DNA of 64,000 nt from an uncultured Coriobacteriaceae bacterium (GTDB taxonomy: Bacteria > Actinomycetota > Coriobacteriia > Coriobacteriales > Atopobiaceae), in NCBI GenBank assembly GCA_902786015.1, contig CADAAU010000008.1:62001-126000 (forward strand), given 5' to 3'. The number at the start of each line of letters is the position of its first letter. Position 1 is the stretch's first letter. The notes under the pieces are model-generated. The model ran no database searches, was not told the origin of the DNA, and saw nothing but the letters and a program-made list of their open reading frames with translations. The position numbers were made by a program, and so were the translations under genes. Positions 54,113 through 63,658 of this stretch are shown here, piece by piece.

Positions 54113-56012
54113 ATGCGTCAGTATCGCATTGGGCTAATGGTTGGAAACAAGTCCATTGAGTATGTTCACGCAATCAAAATGGGGGTGCAGAACACACTCG
54201 AGGAATCGGGGCATACGCTCGTCGCAATTTCGGACCTCATCCCATTTCACTCTCGGATCAATGCCATTTCTTTTTTTCGTGTGGCCTTCGAAATCACGAG
54301 CCGCCTCGACCTCGATGCCGTCATCGTTCCGGCCGGCATCATCTCGGGATATCTCACTGACGATCAGACCTCCCTTAGCGAGTTTCTCCACGTGCTCGAC
54401 CCAAAGAAGACACTCGTCATCGAACGGGAGATTCCTGGCTATAGGTGTATCTCGAAGGACAACGCCCCAGGAATGCATGGTTGCATGCGTCATCTTATAG
54501 AGAATTGCGGGTTCCGCAACATCGCCTTCATTGGTGGGCCAGAGAACAGCGCGGGCGCACGAGAGAGGGAGAGCATCTATTGCGCGCAATTCGTGCGGTG
54601 AGGACGAAACCGACCAGCTGGAGCGGTACGTCAAACTTCTTGCAAAAAAACCGTTTCCGGCAAACGAGGTCGTAGACCTCGTCGCCGACGTGACACTGAT
54701 GATGGCAAGCAGACACGTGTCGGAGAGCTTCCGTTACTCCCTGCATGGCCTTCTGAGGCAAGTAAGGAGTGCCTATGCCAAGCAGCTGGCCAACAAAGAC
54801 TATCCGGAGCCGCTCTTTACCTCGCAAGACCTCACGCTGCTTTTTAACCAAGCATATCGCAACTGCCTGTCACTCGAAGGCTTTCAATCGACCGTCATAG
54901 GTCTTTTGCGAGCGTTGGCAAGCGTATCACCACCGGAAAACGCGAACCGGATGATTGAGGAGATATCCAATCTTCATCAAGGTATAGCGCGCATGCTGAA
55001 CGCAGATGTTGAGGAAACTAGGATGTCAATGAGCAGACGCGAGTGGATCTCGTTCCACATTACCGACGACGCCATTCGCGAATCCACGAATCCTCAGGTC
55101 GCCTATCGTTTGATTTTGGAGGAACTCGACAAACTTGGAATTCGGCAAGCCGACTTGTTCCTGCTGCCCGAACCAGTTGAATTCATGAGCACGAGGACGT
55201 TTGCACTCTCTGATTCACTACGTCCAATTGGCCATCTTTGCGATGGGCATGTACAGATCACAGAGGGAAGCCCACTTGTCGGCCTGCAAGAGCTTCTCTC
55301 GCACATTCTTCCCGCATATGGCGGCTCTTCGGCCTACACTGTGGGAGGCATCATGGCCGGCATCGAGCTTATGGGCGTTATTGCCCTCGACGCCGGCACG
55401 CTCGATGATGACGGACAGCTCATTGCTCTTTTGAACATGGGGATCGCGCTCAAGCACTTACAGATGATTGCAAACGAACGCGAGTCAAACGAGATTCTGA
55501 GCAAAAGCAACCTTCTGCTCGAGCACCAGTCCCACTACGACGAAATGACCGGAATCCTCAATCGTCGCGGCTTCATGGCAAAATTGCAGCGTATGCTTTC
55601 CGCACATGTCGGACAGCTTGGAGCTTTGTTCTATTTGGACTTGGACGGCCTCAAGTTCATAAACGATACGTATGGGCACGACAACGGCGACGAGGCCATT
55701 CGGCAAACGACACATGTCTTGAGCGCATGCCTTCCTCCCGATGCGATTTTGGGCCGTTTGGGTGGCGACGAGTTCGTCTCGTTTACGCTCGTCACATGCG
55801 AAGCAGAAATCGATTCCTTGGGCAAGTCGGTCGATGTGGGCATGGCCACATTCAACGCAACTCACTCCTATTCGTTCGACCTTGCCATATCGTACGGCGG
55901 CGTTCCGCTCAAGATTGACGAGAATGCCTATGCATCGGTAATGGACTCGCTCGCCGTTGCCGATGAGCGGCTATATCAGATGAAGAAAAAGAGGGGAAGA
56001 GGCCGAACGTAG
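54113..56012 (+). pseudogene. Receptor-GGDEF gene broken by deletion and frameshift
   Basis: A first frame (54113-54601) encodes 162 residues of a LacI-type periplasmic-binding-like domain without HTH: YRIGLMVGNKSIEYVHAIKM ... IAFIGGPENSAGARERE, then a TGA. The +1 frame carries on from about 54580 to 56012 with a helical linker, a sensor-like middle region and a GGDEF domain (DEMTGILNRRGF, FYLDLDGLKFINDTYGHDNG, GRLGGDEFVSF). The second lobe of the binding domain (about 110 residues) is absent at the junction, so a deletion and a change of frame coincide. The GGDEF motif is intact. The downstream frame has no ribosome-binding site of its own, so the gene is probably non-functional unless ribosomes shift frame. 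Confidence 0.75.
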
Positions 56013-56022
56013 CACTCCCGAC

Positions 56023-56059
56023 ACGTGGGACAAAACTCCCCGGGGGTTTTGTCCCACGT
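56023..56059. terminator. Bidirectional terminator after the broken receptor gene
   Basis: A perfect 14-bp stem (acgtgggacaaaac / gttttgtcccacgt) with a 9-nt loop, between convergent genes. Confidence 0.8.
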
Positions 56060-56061
56060 CG

Positions 56062-56694
56062 TTATATGAGCTTAAGAACAAGCGCGATAAACCACGTTCC
56101 CACAAGCATAACGCCCGTTACCAAGGGAAGGTTTCGCACGCCACCACGTGCGAAGCCATAAAAATCGATGGTCTTCCCATCTCTTACCGTGCCCAAGATC
56201 ATTACGCGAGCTATATACACAATTCCATACAGAATCACGGGAACCAACGCTACGAACGTACTCGACAACGGCAAAGACCGCATCGGAGCATAGGTGCAGC
56301 AATCGATTGCCGCGAGCAACGGAAGAACGAGGTGCATCCACAGGTTTCCACTCTTATACATGTTTGCCCAACCCATCGTTGGGCCCAAGAAAAGCAAGAC
56401 GGTAAAGAAGGTGAGCATTACGCTTGTTGCCGATGCGAGCTTTGCCACTAGAAGCCAGTATGGCGGAACCTTCCCCATCAGGAAAAATACGACGAAGACG
56501 AACGACGTCAGGCCAGAGAACAGATTCGAAAGCACCGTAAAATACTTCAGGCTCTTCAACCCTGTGGTAGCCAGCTCTTGTACCGCATGGCCGCGCGTAA
56601 GTGCCATCTGCAGCCATGCCACGATGCTCATCAACGCGATAACGACATTCAGAATATGATGTATTGCCACTCCGCCCATTCCGGTCAAATCCAT
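56062..56694 (-). CDS. Pr6Pr-family membrane protein
   Basis: A 210-aa protein with six hydrophobic helices. Matches to the Pr6Pr (FAR-17a-like) family include LKYFTVLSNLFSGLTSFVF and a conserved SGNLWMHLVLPLLAAIDC, with Asn/His in the membrane. Function unknown. It may share a transcript with the HAD phosphatase gene 7 bp upstream and ends at the terminator at 56023-56059. Confidence 0.8.
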   Translation of the reverse strand: MDLTGMGGVAIHHILNVVIALMSIVAWLQMALTRGHAVQELATTGLKSLKYFTVLSNLFSGLTSFVFVVFFLMGKVPPYWLLVAKLASATSVMLTFFTVLLFLGPTMGWANMYKSGNLWMHLVLPLLAAIDCCTYAPMRSLPLSSTFVALVPVILYGIVYIARVMILGTVRDGKTIDFYGFARGGVRNLPLVTGVMLVGTWFIALVLKLI

Positions 56695-56701
56695 CTCCCT
56701 T

Positions 56702-57517
56702 CTAGAAGAGGCGATCGATTGCCTCGACGATGCCGTCGTGATCGCAGTCCGCCACTACGAGCTGCGCTAGATCTTTTACCTCCGGCTCGGCGTTACCCAT
56801 CGCCACAGGAAATCCCACAGCGCTGAGGGCCTCGAGGTCATTGCCAGCATCACCGATCATTGCTGCCTCATCGAGTGTGCATCCCAAGTGTCTGCACAGG
56901 ACGGCCAGACCCTCCGCTTTGCTTATTCCCGAGGCCGTACACTCCACAGACGTCTGTTCGGCATCGGCCAACATGAGCCCCTTGCCACTCAGTCGTGCCC
57001 GCGAGCGATCACGCGCATCCGCGGAGGCATGATAAAGATTGACCTTGAGCAGATCGTCTTGGTGCTTATAAATGATCGACTCAATATCTTGCACGTGCGA
57101 AGTCCAGTTCTCGTAGAGAGGTCTATAGACGTCCATGTGGACCTCTTCTAGGCGCGCAAGGTCACGATACGTCACAAACGACTCTTCGACGCACAATACG
57201 TGTACCATGGCGTCTTCAATCGCTCCCGTTTTCGCAACCTCAAGCGCTGACCGCAACTCGAGCGGGCGAATCGAAATGACCTCTCCGGTAAACAAATCGC
57301 GCACGACGGCACCGCTTACCAACACGCCGTATTGTATGAACGACAGCGCCTCAATGTAGGGCCCGAGCTCCCCCACGTTTCGCCCCGTACAAAAGCACAG
57401 GGGAACACCTGTGGCTGTCAAGCGCTCCAAGGCCTCAGCGGTACGTGGGCTCACGTGCTTTCGTGAGTTAAGTAGCGTGCCGTCCATATCGAGTGCCAGC
57501 AAACGAGGTGCAGTCAT
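56702..57517 (-). CDS. Cof-type HAD phosphatase
   Basis: A 271-aa HAD-IIB hydrolase. Start at 57517 follows GGGGGGATT. Motif I is LLALDMDGTLLNS (nucleophile Asp), motif II FCTGRN, and motif IV GDAGNDLEALSAVGFPVAMG near residue 220. The cap domain lies between. Enzymes of this type dephosphorylate sugar phosphates or flavin precursors; the substrate is not predictable here. Confidence 0.9.
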   Translation of the reverse strand: MTAPRLLALDMDGTLLNSRKHVSPRTAEALERLTATGVPLCFCTGRNVGELGPYIEALSFIQYGVLVSGAVVRDLFTGEVISIRPLELRSALEVAKTGAIEDAMVHVLCVEESFVTYRDLARLEEVHMDVYRPLYENWTSHVQDIESIIYKHQDDLLKVNLYHASADARDRSRARLSGKGLMLADAEQTSVECTASGISKAEGLAVLCRHLGCTLDEAAMIGDAGNDLEALSAVGFPVAMGNAEPEVKDLAQLVVADCDHDGIVEAIDRLF

Positions 57518-57629
57518 GACGCGAATCCCCCCATACCATTTCCCCGCTGTGGGGCGCCGTAGCATTTTCCCGTTTTATGGTACCACGGGTGGCTGCTCGA
57601 AAACGCGAAGCCCATGGGGGTAATAGGCA

Positions 57630-57691
57630 GGCAAGCGCTGGGGGTACTCCCCTTTGCCCGCGGGCAAAGGGGAGTACCCCCAGCGCTTGCC
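57630..57691. repeat. Perfect 62-bp palindrome without spacer
   Basis: The left arm 57630-57660 (starting ggcaagcgctggggg) and right arm 57661-57691 are exact reverse complements over 31 bp with no loop, centred on cccg|cggg. It lies 28 bp past the stop of the radical SAM gene. No T-run follows on the minus strand, so it is not a canonical terminator. Long perfect palindromes are unstable in most bacteria, so it is either new, needed, or protected. Confidence 0.85.
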
Positions 57692-57719
57692 AGACAGTAT
57701 GCCCTAAAGGTTTTGCTAG

Positions 57720-59087
57720 CTATGCCTTCTTGTCTTCTTTTCCAATGCGAGCGTGAAGTGCCAGCACGTAGCTTTCGGGGTCATTTTTGAACGCCACGCA
57801 TTGCCGTCCCTCAAACAGTCGCTTTTGGGCGCATCCTCCCACACAGAGGGGAAGCCATACGCACTCGCGGCACTCCTCGTCGGGAACGGGACACGCCGTG
57901 TTCAGATACATGGTCAGGTTATCCGGATTGCTCGCAGTCACCAGAGGATTGCTCGGATCCCAGTCATGAGCAGTACCGAAGCTCATGCGAGGCTTGTCCA
58001 CAGCTTCCCAGCATTTTTGCAGGTTGCCTTTGTCGTCCACGCCAACGACCCACATGCTGTTTGCACCGCAGTAATGGCCACGTCCCGATTGGAAGCGTTC
58101 AGCCTCTTGCCGTATGCTCACCTCGCTCGCATCCGTCCCGCACAACAGCCCCACTTGCTCTCCTCGCACGTCCGCGATATCGCTTCCGCTCACAGGCGCC
58201 GGATAATACCAAAGATTGTTGCCCGACTCTTCCGCAATGGAGTCTATGAATGCCTTTAGATCATTCATCTCGGCCTTATTGCCTTCGTGCACGTTATGGC
58301 GAATGTTCACTTTGAAGGGAATCTTTTGGTTGCGCAGGTTGGATGTTATTCGCTCGAAGGTGGGTCCACCGCCGGCGAGCCGCCGCGTAGCGTCATTGGT
58401 AGCGCCCATTCCGTCTATGGTCACCTGGCATGTTTTGACCTTGCAGCGCTCCAGCATATCAACGATCTTTTGGGAAAGCAGATAACCATTGGTGATTATA
58501 CCTGCGCTATACGTTCCACCGCGCTCCTCCACAAGCCGTATGAGCCTTTCCGTAAGGGATTCGATAACATCGGGCGCAAGTAAGGGTTCGCCACCAAACC
58601 ACGTGACGTCCACGCTATTTGAGCCCGAAGCGTCCATCATACGCTCAGCAAGCGCGATGACGTCATCCTGCACTTCCGCACTCATCTTTCCGCGCCTGTG
58701 ATCCTCAAAGCAATAGGGACAGTCGAAGTTACAGCCCATCGTGGGGCAGATCGTGAGCCCTATACCACGCGCATAGGCACATGCAGACCTCCCCATCGCC
58801 TCGAGTGCCGCCCGCTCGTCGAAGTTCACGATGATACCTCGCTTGGCAAAGCGCTCGATGATGGGGTGATGCTCGTCCAGTTCCTCAAGAACGGACAGCA
58901 GGTACATTTCCAACGGCGTATATATGGCACAGTTTCCCTTATAGAGGTTTGCGATCGCGATGTTCTTTGTGCCAGGTATCGACGCACTCAGGTTGTATCG
59001 CGATACGCGCCAACCAGCCTCGCCTGCCGTCCTCGCCTGTTCCACCGATTCATTATCGATCTGTCGTGTATTGGCATCCTTAGCCAT
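57720..59087 (-). CDS. Radical SAM / SPASM-domain enzyme (probable peptide maturase)
   Basis: A 455-aa protein. The N-terminal 110 residues are an accessory domain. The radical SAM CxxxCxxC site is CPTMGCNFDCPYCFED, followed by WFGGEPLLAP and GIITNGYLL. The C-terminal SPASM region carries many Cys: HYCGANSMW, LQKCWEAVD, CPVPDEECRECVWLPLCVGG, and a final CVAF. This is the layout of enzymes that install thioether or other crosslinks in ribosomal peptides, or that activate sulfatases. I find no Cys-rich precursor peptide next to it. AAAGGAG lies upstream of the ATG. Confidence 0.87.
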   Translation of the reverse strand: MAKDANTRQIDNESVEQARTAGEAGWRVSRYNLSASIPGTKNIAIANLYKGNCAIYTPLEMYLLSVLEELDEHHPIIERFAKRGIIVNFDERAALEAMGRSACAYARGIGLTICPTMGCNFDCPYCFEDHRRGKMSAEVQDDVIALAERMMDASGSNSVDVTWFGGEPLLAPDVIESLTERLIRLVEERGGTYSAGIITNGYLLSQKIVDMLERCKVKTCQVTIDGMGATNDATRRLAGGGPTFERITSNLRNQKIPFKVNIRHNVHEGNKAEMNDLKAFIDSIAEESGNNLWYYPAPVSGSDIADVRGEQVGLLCGTDASEVSIRQEAERFQSGRGHYCGANSMWVVGVDDKGNLQKCWEAVDKPRMSFGTAHDWDPSNPLVTASNPDNLTMYLNTACPVPDEECRECVWLPLCVGGCAQKRLFEGRQCVAFKNDPESYVLALHARIGKEDKKA

Positions 59088-59225
59088 GGCAGACTCCTTT
59101 CGCGGTCATTCGCTCATCATCGTGTATTGTACGTTTTCATACGTCTATATGTCCCAAAAGATAGTGTCACTCGTTCACACGAAAGAGACTTCGTACGCAA
59201 TAACACCAATAAGCATGCCAATCCC

Positions 59226-59675
59226 TTAATCGAGTCCGAATCAGGCGTTGTGGCAGAGGCCGAGCAAGATGAGTTCGATAGTGCCGACATGCCAGGATAT
59301 TTGGAACTTGGCGACGAATACGGATCCCGTTCGTATGGCAACGAGGTGTTTCACGTGGCCAACGTCATCGGCAATCCAGGTGAAGGCCTTGGCGACTTGA
59401 CGCCGAACACAGGCAATAGCCCATCTACCGAGACAGCGCCCGACCCATCAACAGACAAGGATCCAGGCAAGCCGACTCCGGCCCCCAGCTCGCCATCGCC
59501 ACCTAGTACAACTACTACAGGAGCACAGACCACAAAGACTTCCACCCCACGAACGGCCGACCCACTCGCTGGCCTAAGCGGCCTGGCATCGGCCGCTGCT
59601 GTGTCAGGGGCCGCCATGGTCGCATACTCCGCAAACCGCAAGCTAAGCGAGCAAGAAACCTCCGAAGAGGATTAG
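59226..59675 (+). pseudogene. C-terminal remnant of a wall-anchored surface protein
   Basis: About 150 codons in a continuous frame with no recognisable start: ESESGVVAEAEQDEFDSADM, then a Pro/Thr/Ser/Asp-rich stalk, then TPRTADPLAGL, a hydrophobic stretch (GLASAAAVSGAAMVAYSA), and a basic/acidic tail NRKLSEQETSEED. This is the plan of a sortase sorting signal, but the motif would be TPRTAD rather than LPxTG. Upstream the frame runs into the antisense of the radical SAM gene. I read it as a 5'-truncated remnant. A short protein from the ATG at 59289 is possible but has no ribosome-binding site. Confidence 0.5.
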
Positions 59676-59744
59676 CTGTTGACGTGTGGGAATCGCAGTA
59701 TCATAGGAGCAGCGATTCCCACACACGAAACAGGAGCGGCTCAG

Positions 59745-60377
59745 ATGAACGCATACGACTTTGATGGCACAATATACCCGTCAAACTGTACGATCGGTTT
59801 TGCCATCTGGTGCATGAACCGTCATCCTAAGCTCTGGATCACCTACGCTCCCCGCGCCTTCATAAGCGCGGTCAAATACAAGCTGGGAAAAATGCAAAGC
59901 TATCGCCTGTTGCGCGAGTTGTACAGCTTTCTTTTGCAGGTCGATGACTTTGACATGCAGATTGAACGTTACTGGGACAAGAACGAGCGACGGATTTCTT
60001 TGTGGTACCTAAAGCAAAAGAAGCCAGACGACCTCATCATCAGCGCGTCGCCTTCGTGCATCATAGAGCCCATCGCACGAAGACTTGGCGTGAGCTTCGT
60101 GGCGTCCGACTACGATCGAGAACTCGGGGTCCTTGTGAACAACCTCATGTACGCCCGTGAGAAGTCCCGCTACATCATTGACCACGGATTTCCGGTAATA
60201 GACCATTTTTATTCCGACTCGCTGTCGGACACGCCGCTCGCACTTTGTGCTGAGCAGGCTCATCTCGTGACCAACAGAGCACGCACGGTGAAGGACTGGC
60301 CAGAGCTCGATGAGGCCACGAGAAAGAGAATCCGAAAGGAAATCGACACTGGCTGGACGATTCACCTAGACGACTGA
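59745..60377 (+). CDS. HAD-superfamily phosphatase (SerB-like)
   Basis: A 210-aa HAD-IB-like protein. Start at 59745 follows CAGGAGCGG. Motif I is NAYDFDGTIYPSN (nucleophile Asp at residue 5), motif II LIISASPSCIIEPIARRL, and motif IV DHFYSDSLSDTPLA. A helical cap lies between residues 20 and 95. Substrate unknown; phosphoserine or lipid headgroup phosphates are typical for the group. The 138 bp that follow hold only a weak hairpin around ggggat/atcccc. Confidence 0.85.
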   Translation: MNAYDFDGTIYPSNCTIGFAIWCMNRHPKLWITYAPRAFISAVKYKLGKMQSYRLLRELYSFLLQVDDFDMQIERYWDKNERRISLWYLKQKKPDDLIISASPSCIIEPIARRLGVSFVASDYDRELGVLVNNLMYAREKSRYIIDHGFPVIDHFYSDSLSDTPLALCAEQAHLVTNRARTVKDWPELDEATRKRIRKEIDTGWTIHLDD

Positions 60378-60516
60378 CGACGTGCCGCGTTATTTGCTTC
60401 GAGGGCAATCGATGGGGATACGTACTCGCGAAGCATCCCCGCTACATCTTTCGCAGAGACGTGCGCCATACCTCTGGGCTGGCCATCCGAACCGGGTTCG
60501 CTTGTACCACGTTTAG

Positions 60517-62370
60517 TTAGCGATCCTCTTTGTGTGCCCTTTTGTTCCTATACATCTGTCGATCGGCCTGCTCGATTGCCTCCATCAGTGACAACTGCTC
60601 CTCCTTTTGGACCAAGCATGCTCCCATGCTCAAGCTCAGGAGGTAGGGATACTGCATGTTGTTTCGCTCCGCCTCAAGCTCGCGCTCCAATTTGGAGATG
60701 AGGTTTCGACGGCAGATGAGCAAGAATTCGTCGTCGCCATAACGCATCGAAAAGGCGTTTTCGTCTCTCGTGGCTCGACGGATTATCTCTGCTGTGTCAC
60801 GGATTGCCAAGTCACCCATCTCGTGGCCACCGTTGTCGTTGATGCCCTTCATGTCGTCAATGTCAACGAAGATGAAGTGGGCAGCGCCGAAGTCCCGCAA
60901 CAGATGCTCGTATGCGATGGTGCCAAAGCGGTCAAGACCAAAGCGATTAAACAAGCCCGTGAGCTGGTCATGCACGTAGAGGTTGTCCAGTCGAGCGTTG
61001 GCAATTCGCAGTTGCTCCTTCTTTTGGACGCTCTCCATTGATCCAGCAAGCAGCGTGAGGAAGAACGTGAGGAATCCATGGCGCATCGCGGACGAGACTC
61101 CCTCGGTAACGGCAACTCCAATGCATGTCTCGTTATGGCGCAATGGCAGAACGACGTACAGTGGTTTGTTCAGGGCGATTTCCGGGGGCAGCAGATGACG
61201 CGTCAAATAACTCGAGTAGATGTGCTTCTCGTCGCACTTGCCGCGATAGTCCTTCCCCGTGTATGCCATAAGGTGCATAACGGGGCCATATGAATCGACA
61301 CCATGGTCATAGTCTGAGCGCAGGTACCTATCGCTCACAGAAAGGTATACGTTGTTGCACTCGAGTTCCTTCGCATACTTTTCGCTCACGCGAAGTATTA
61401 CCTCGAGCGAGTCGGCACTCATGACCGTGGATTGGAACAGGCTGAGGATTTCGTAAAAGTGCTTGAGTGAGTTGTCCAGTGTATAGACGTCACTCATGGC
61501 CTTTTCTTCGTAATTTGTTTGATAGCCGTACGACCCTCCCAAAACATAGCGAACCGGGCTGTAGGCGCGCTTTGGAGGATTCATTCCGTCCAACGACTGC
61601 TCAAGAGTCCTCATTGCGGTTTGCGCGATCGTAAAGTAATCGCGGTCGACGGTTGTGATGCGAGGATTTGTGCGCATGCTGATCTAGCGGTTGTCGAAAC
61701 CCGAGATCACGATGTCCTCGGGTACCTGCACGCCATGTTCCTGCAATGTCTCGAGCAGTCCCACCGCAAGGTCATCATTGCAGCAAAAGGCGGCATCGGG
61801 CAAATCTTCCCTGTGCTCGAGCAATTTGTGTGCTGCCGCCACGCCCTCTTCGATCTGCCAGTTTCCCTGGTGGAACCGTGCGTCCCGGATGCCGAATTCC
61901 GCGCACGCGTCTTTGTAGGCACGCGCTCGTTCCTGCGCCTCCACAGAAGTCGCAAGTCCGTTGATATAGATTGGTTTCTTGATCTCACAGTCTTTGAGGA
62001 CTTTTGCTACCAAGCCGTGCATGGCCTCGTAGTTATCGGTTCCCACGTAGTAGGCCCCATCCAACTCGTAGTTGATGGAAACCACCGGCTTGTTGTGGGA
62101 CAAGGCCTTGTTTACGAACTGTTGGCGGAGCTCTGGCGGCCACGTTCTGTTTCCCTGGATGAGGAACCCGTCGAACGACTCCACTTCACAAAGGCTAAAC
62201 ACCTCAAACGTACGCATCTCGGGCTCAAAACTTGCGTAGTAGTGCCCAAACGCGCTAAAGATCACGAGCTGGATGTCGTCGCGACCTTCCAAATACGCCT
62301 GCAGGCCCAAGTAATACCGTGAAGTTATCTCGTAGTCCCAGTCAAATGACAAGAAAGCAACTCGTTTCAT
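60517..62370 (-). pseudogene. Receptor-GGDEF gene interrupted by a single in-frame TAG
   Basis: Two frames in the same register are split only by TAG at 61684-61686. The first (61684-62370, 228 aa) is a LacI-type binding domain without HTH: MKRVAFLSFDWDYEITSRYY ... CCNDDLAVGLLETLQEHGV, ending ISGFDNR just before the stop. The second resumes ISMRTNPRITTVDRDYF, which is how such domains normally continue after GFDN, then has a GAF-like middle part and a GGDEF domain (DQLTGLFNRFGL, RYGDDEFLLI). GDDEF is a mild variant. No ribosome-binding site precedes the ATG at 61677. Whole length would be 617 codons. Either a recent nonsense mutation or readthrough. Confidence 0.82.
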
Positions 62371-62479
62371 GTCACCTCAGCCCGTGGCCGTTTTCGTCGC
62401 GTGCGCTTTATTTCCCTTTGCATTCTACCAGTTGTATGATGGACCATAACCAAAAGATATCAACGAGGGAGGCTGTTTC

Positions 62480-62683
62480 ATGGGAAAAGGCGGATTCGGA
62501 CTGATCGTGCTGCTCATAGCCGCTCTCATTGCGGCGTTGTTGTTCTCCACGCAAATGGGTTCGATGCAGCAGGGACCCTCCAAAGAAGAGCAGAAGGCCA
62601 CGGTCGAGAAGACCGAGGAGCAGGTCAACGCCGTAAACGATGCGCTCGATGAGCGCATGAAGCAGTACGAAAACCTCGGGTAG
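62480..62683 (+). CDS. Small membrane protein, 67 aa
   Basis: GGGAGGCTGTTTC precedes the ATG. One N-terminal membrane helix (FGLIVLLIAALIAALLF, residues 6-22) is followed by a charged helix (KEEQKATVEKTEEQVNAVND ...). No cytoplasmic targeting motif is seen. Similar single-pass small proteins are often overlooked. It is convergent with endonuclease IV, 8 bp apart. Function unknown. Confidence 0.75.
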   Translation: MGKGGFGLIVLLIAALIAALLFSTQMGSMQQGPSKEEQKATVEKTEEQVNAVNDALDERMKQYENLG

Positions 62684-62691
62684 GACATGCG

Positions 62692-63540
62692 TTACTCGTC
62701 GGCAAATAAACGGAGGCGTGCGATCTCGGTCGCATAGCCGTCTAGCTTGTTGGGCGTCTCGAGTATCATGGGCAAGTCACGCAGGCGTGGGTTCGTCACC
62801 ACTGCCTCGAACGTATCCCAGCCCAAATAGCCCTCGCCCAGCTTCTCGTGCCGGTCCTTGTGCGAGTTACGCGGGTTCTTTGAGTCGTTGAGGTGCAGCG
62901 CTTTGAGCCTGTTTATCCCGATGATGCGGTCGAATTCGTCAAGCACGCCGTCCAAGTCGCTGCGCACGTCGTAGCCGCCATCCCACACATGGCACGTATC
63001 CAAGCAAACTCCCAGCAAGTCCCCGTGCTTGCACCCCTCGATGATTCGCTCGAGCTCCTCGAATGTCCGGCCTACCTCCGAACCTTTGCCCGCCATGGTC
63101 TCGAGCAAGACGGTAGTCTGCATCCCGGGCACGAGCACCTGATCTAGTCCCTCACAGATTAGACGTATTCCCACGTCAGCGCCTTGACCAACGTGACTTC
63201 CTGGATGAAAGTTGTAGTAGTTGCCCGGGAGGTATTCCATGCGTTCGAGGTCCTCAGACATGGCACGACGGGCAAAGTCGACCACACTCGATTTGGCAGA
63301 GCACAGGTTGAGCGTGTAAGGCGCATGGGCAACGAGGGTTCCGAATCCGTGCTCGTGCATGTGCTCGCGCAAACGAGCGACGTCATTCTCGTCAAGTGCT
63401 TTCGCATTGCCACCACGCGGATTGCGCGTAAAGAAAGCGAATGTCGTCGCGTCGATGTCCGTCGCAGTCTTGCCCATCGCCGCAAAACCCTTTGCAGCAG
63501 AAAGATGACATCCAACTGTCAAACGACCCGTTTGATCCAT
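62692..63540 (-). CDS. nfo: Endonuclease IV (AP endonuclease)
   Basis: A 282-aa zinc-dependent AP endonuclease acting in base-excision repair. Start at 63540 follows GGGGGAG; the longer frame reads through the inverted-repeat element. Family motifs are GCHLSAAKGF, HAPYTLNLCS, NFHPGSHVGQG, LLETMAGKGSEVG, GVCLDTCHVWDGGYDV, LHLNDSKNPRNSHKDRHEKL and the C-terminal ILETP. All three-zinc ligand positions appear present. Confidence 0.95.
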   Translation of the reverse strand: MDQTGRLTVGCHLSAAKGFAAMGKTATDIDATTFAFFTRNPRGGNAKALDENDVARLREHMHEHGFGTLVAHAPYTLNLCSAKSSVVDFARRAMSEDLERMEYLPGNYYNFHPGSHVGQGADVGIRLICEGLDQVLVPGMQTTVLLETMAGKGSEVGRTFEELERIIEGCKHGDLLGVCLDTCHVWDGGYDVRSDLDGVLDEFDRIIGINRLKALHLNDSKNPRNSHKDRHEKLGEGYLGWDTFEAVVTNPRLRDLPMILETPNKLDGYATEIARLRLFADE

Positions 63541-63658
63541 GGCTCCCCCGTCCAGAATCCGTCCTGTAGGGCACCTATTGTACGTCCGCAGTAACCGGAT
63601 ACGACATTCTTCATGAGCCTTGTCCAGATTAGTGCGATTTTTAGACGCGTCGTTCTGC

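Noticed and set aside
58698..59225. Plus-strand extension of the surface-protein fragment into the radical SAM gene
   Set aside because: The region is fully used by the well-supported radical SAM gene on the other strand, and the plus-strand translation lacks repeats or a signal peptide.
61684..61686. TAG read as pyrrolysine or a reassigned codon
   Set aside because: Neighbouring intact genes (for example hndD and rlmKL) end in TAG, and no pyl genes are visible. A nonsense mutation is simpler.
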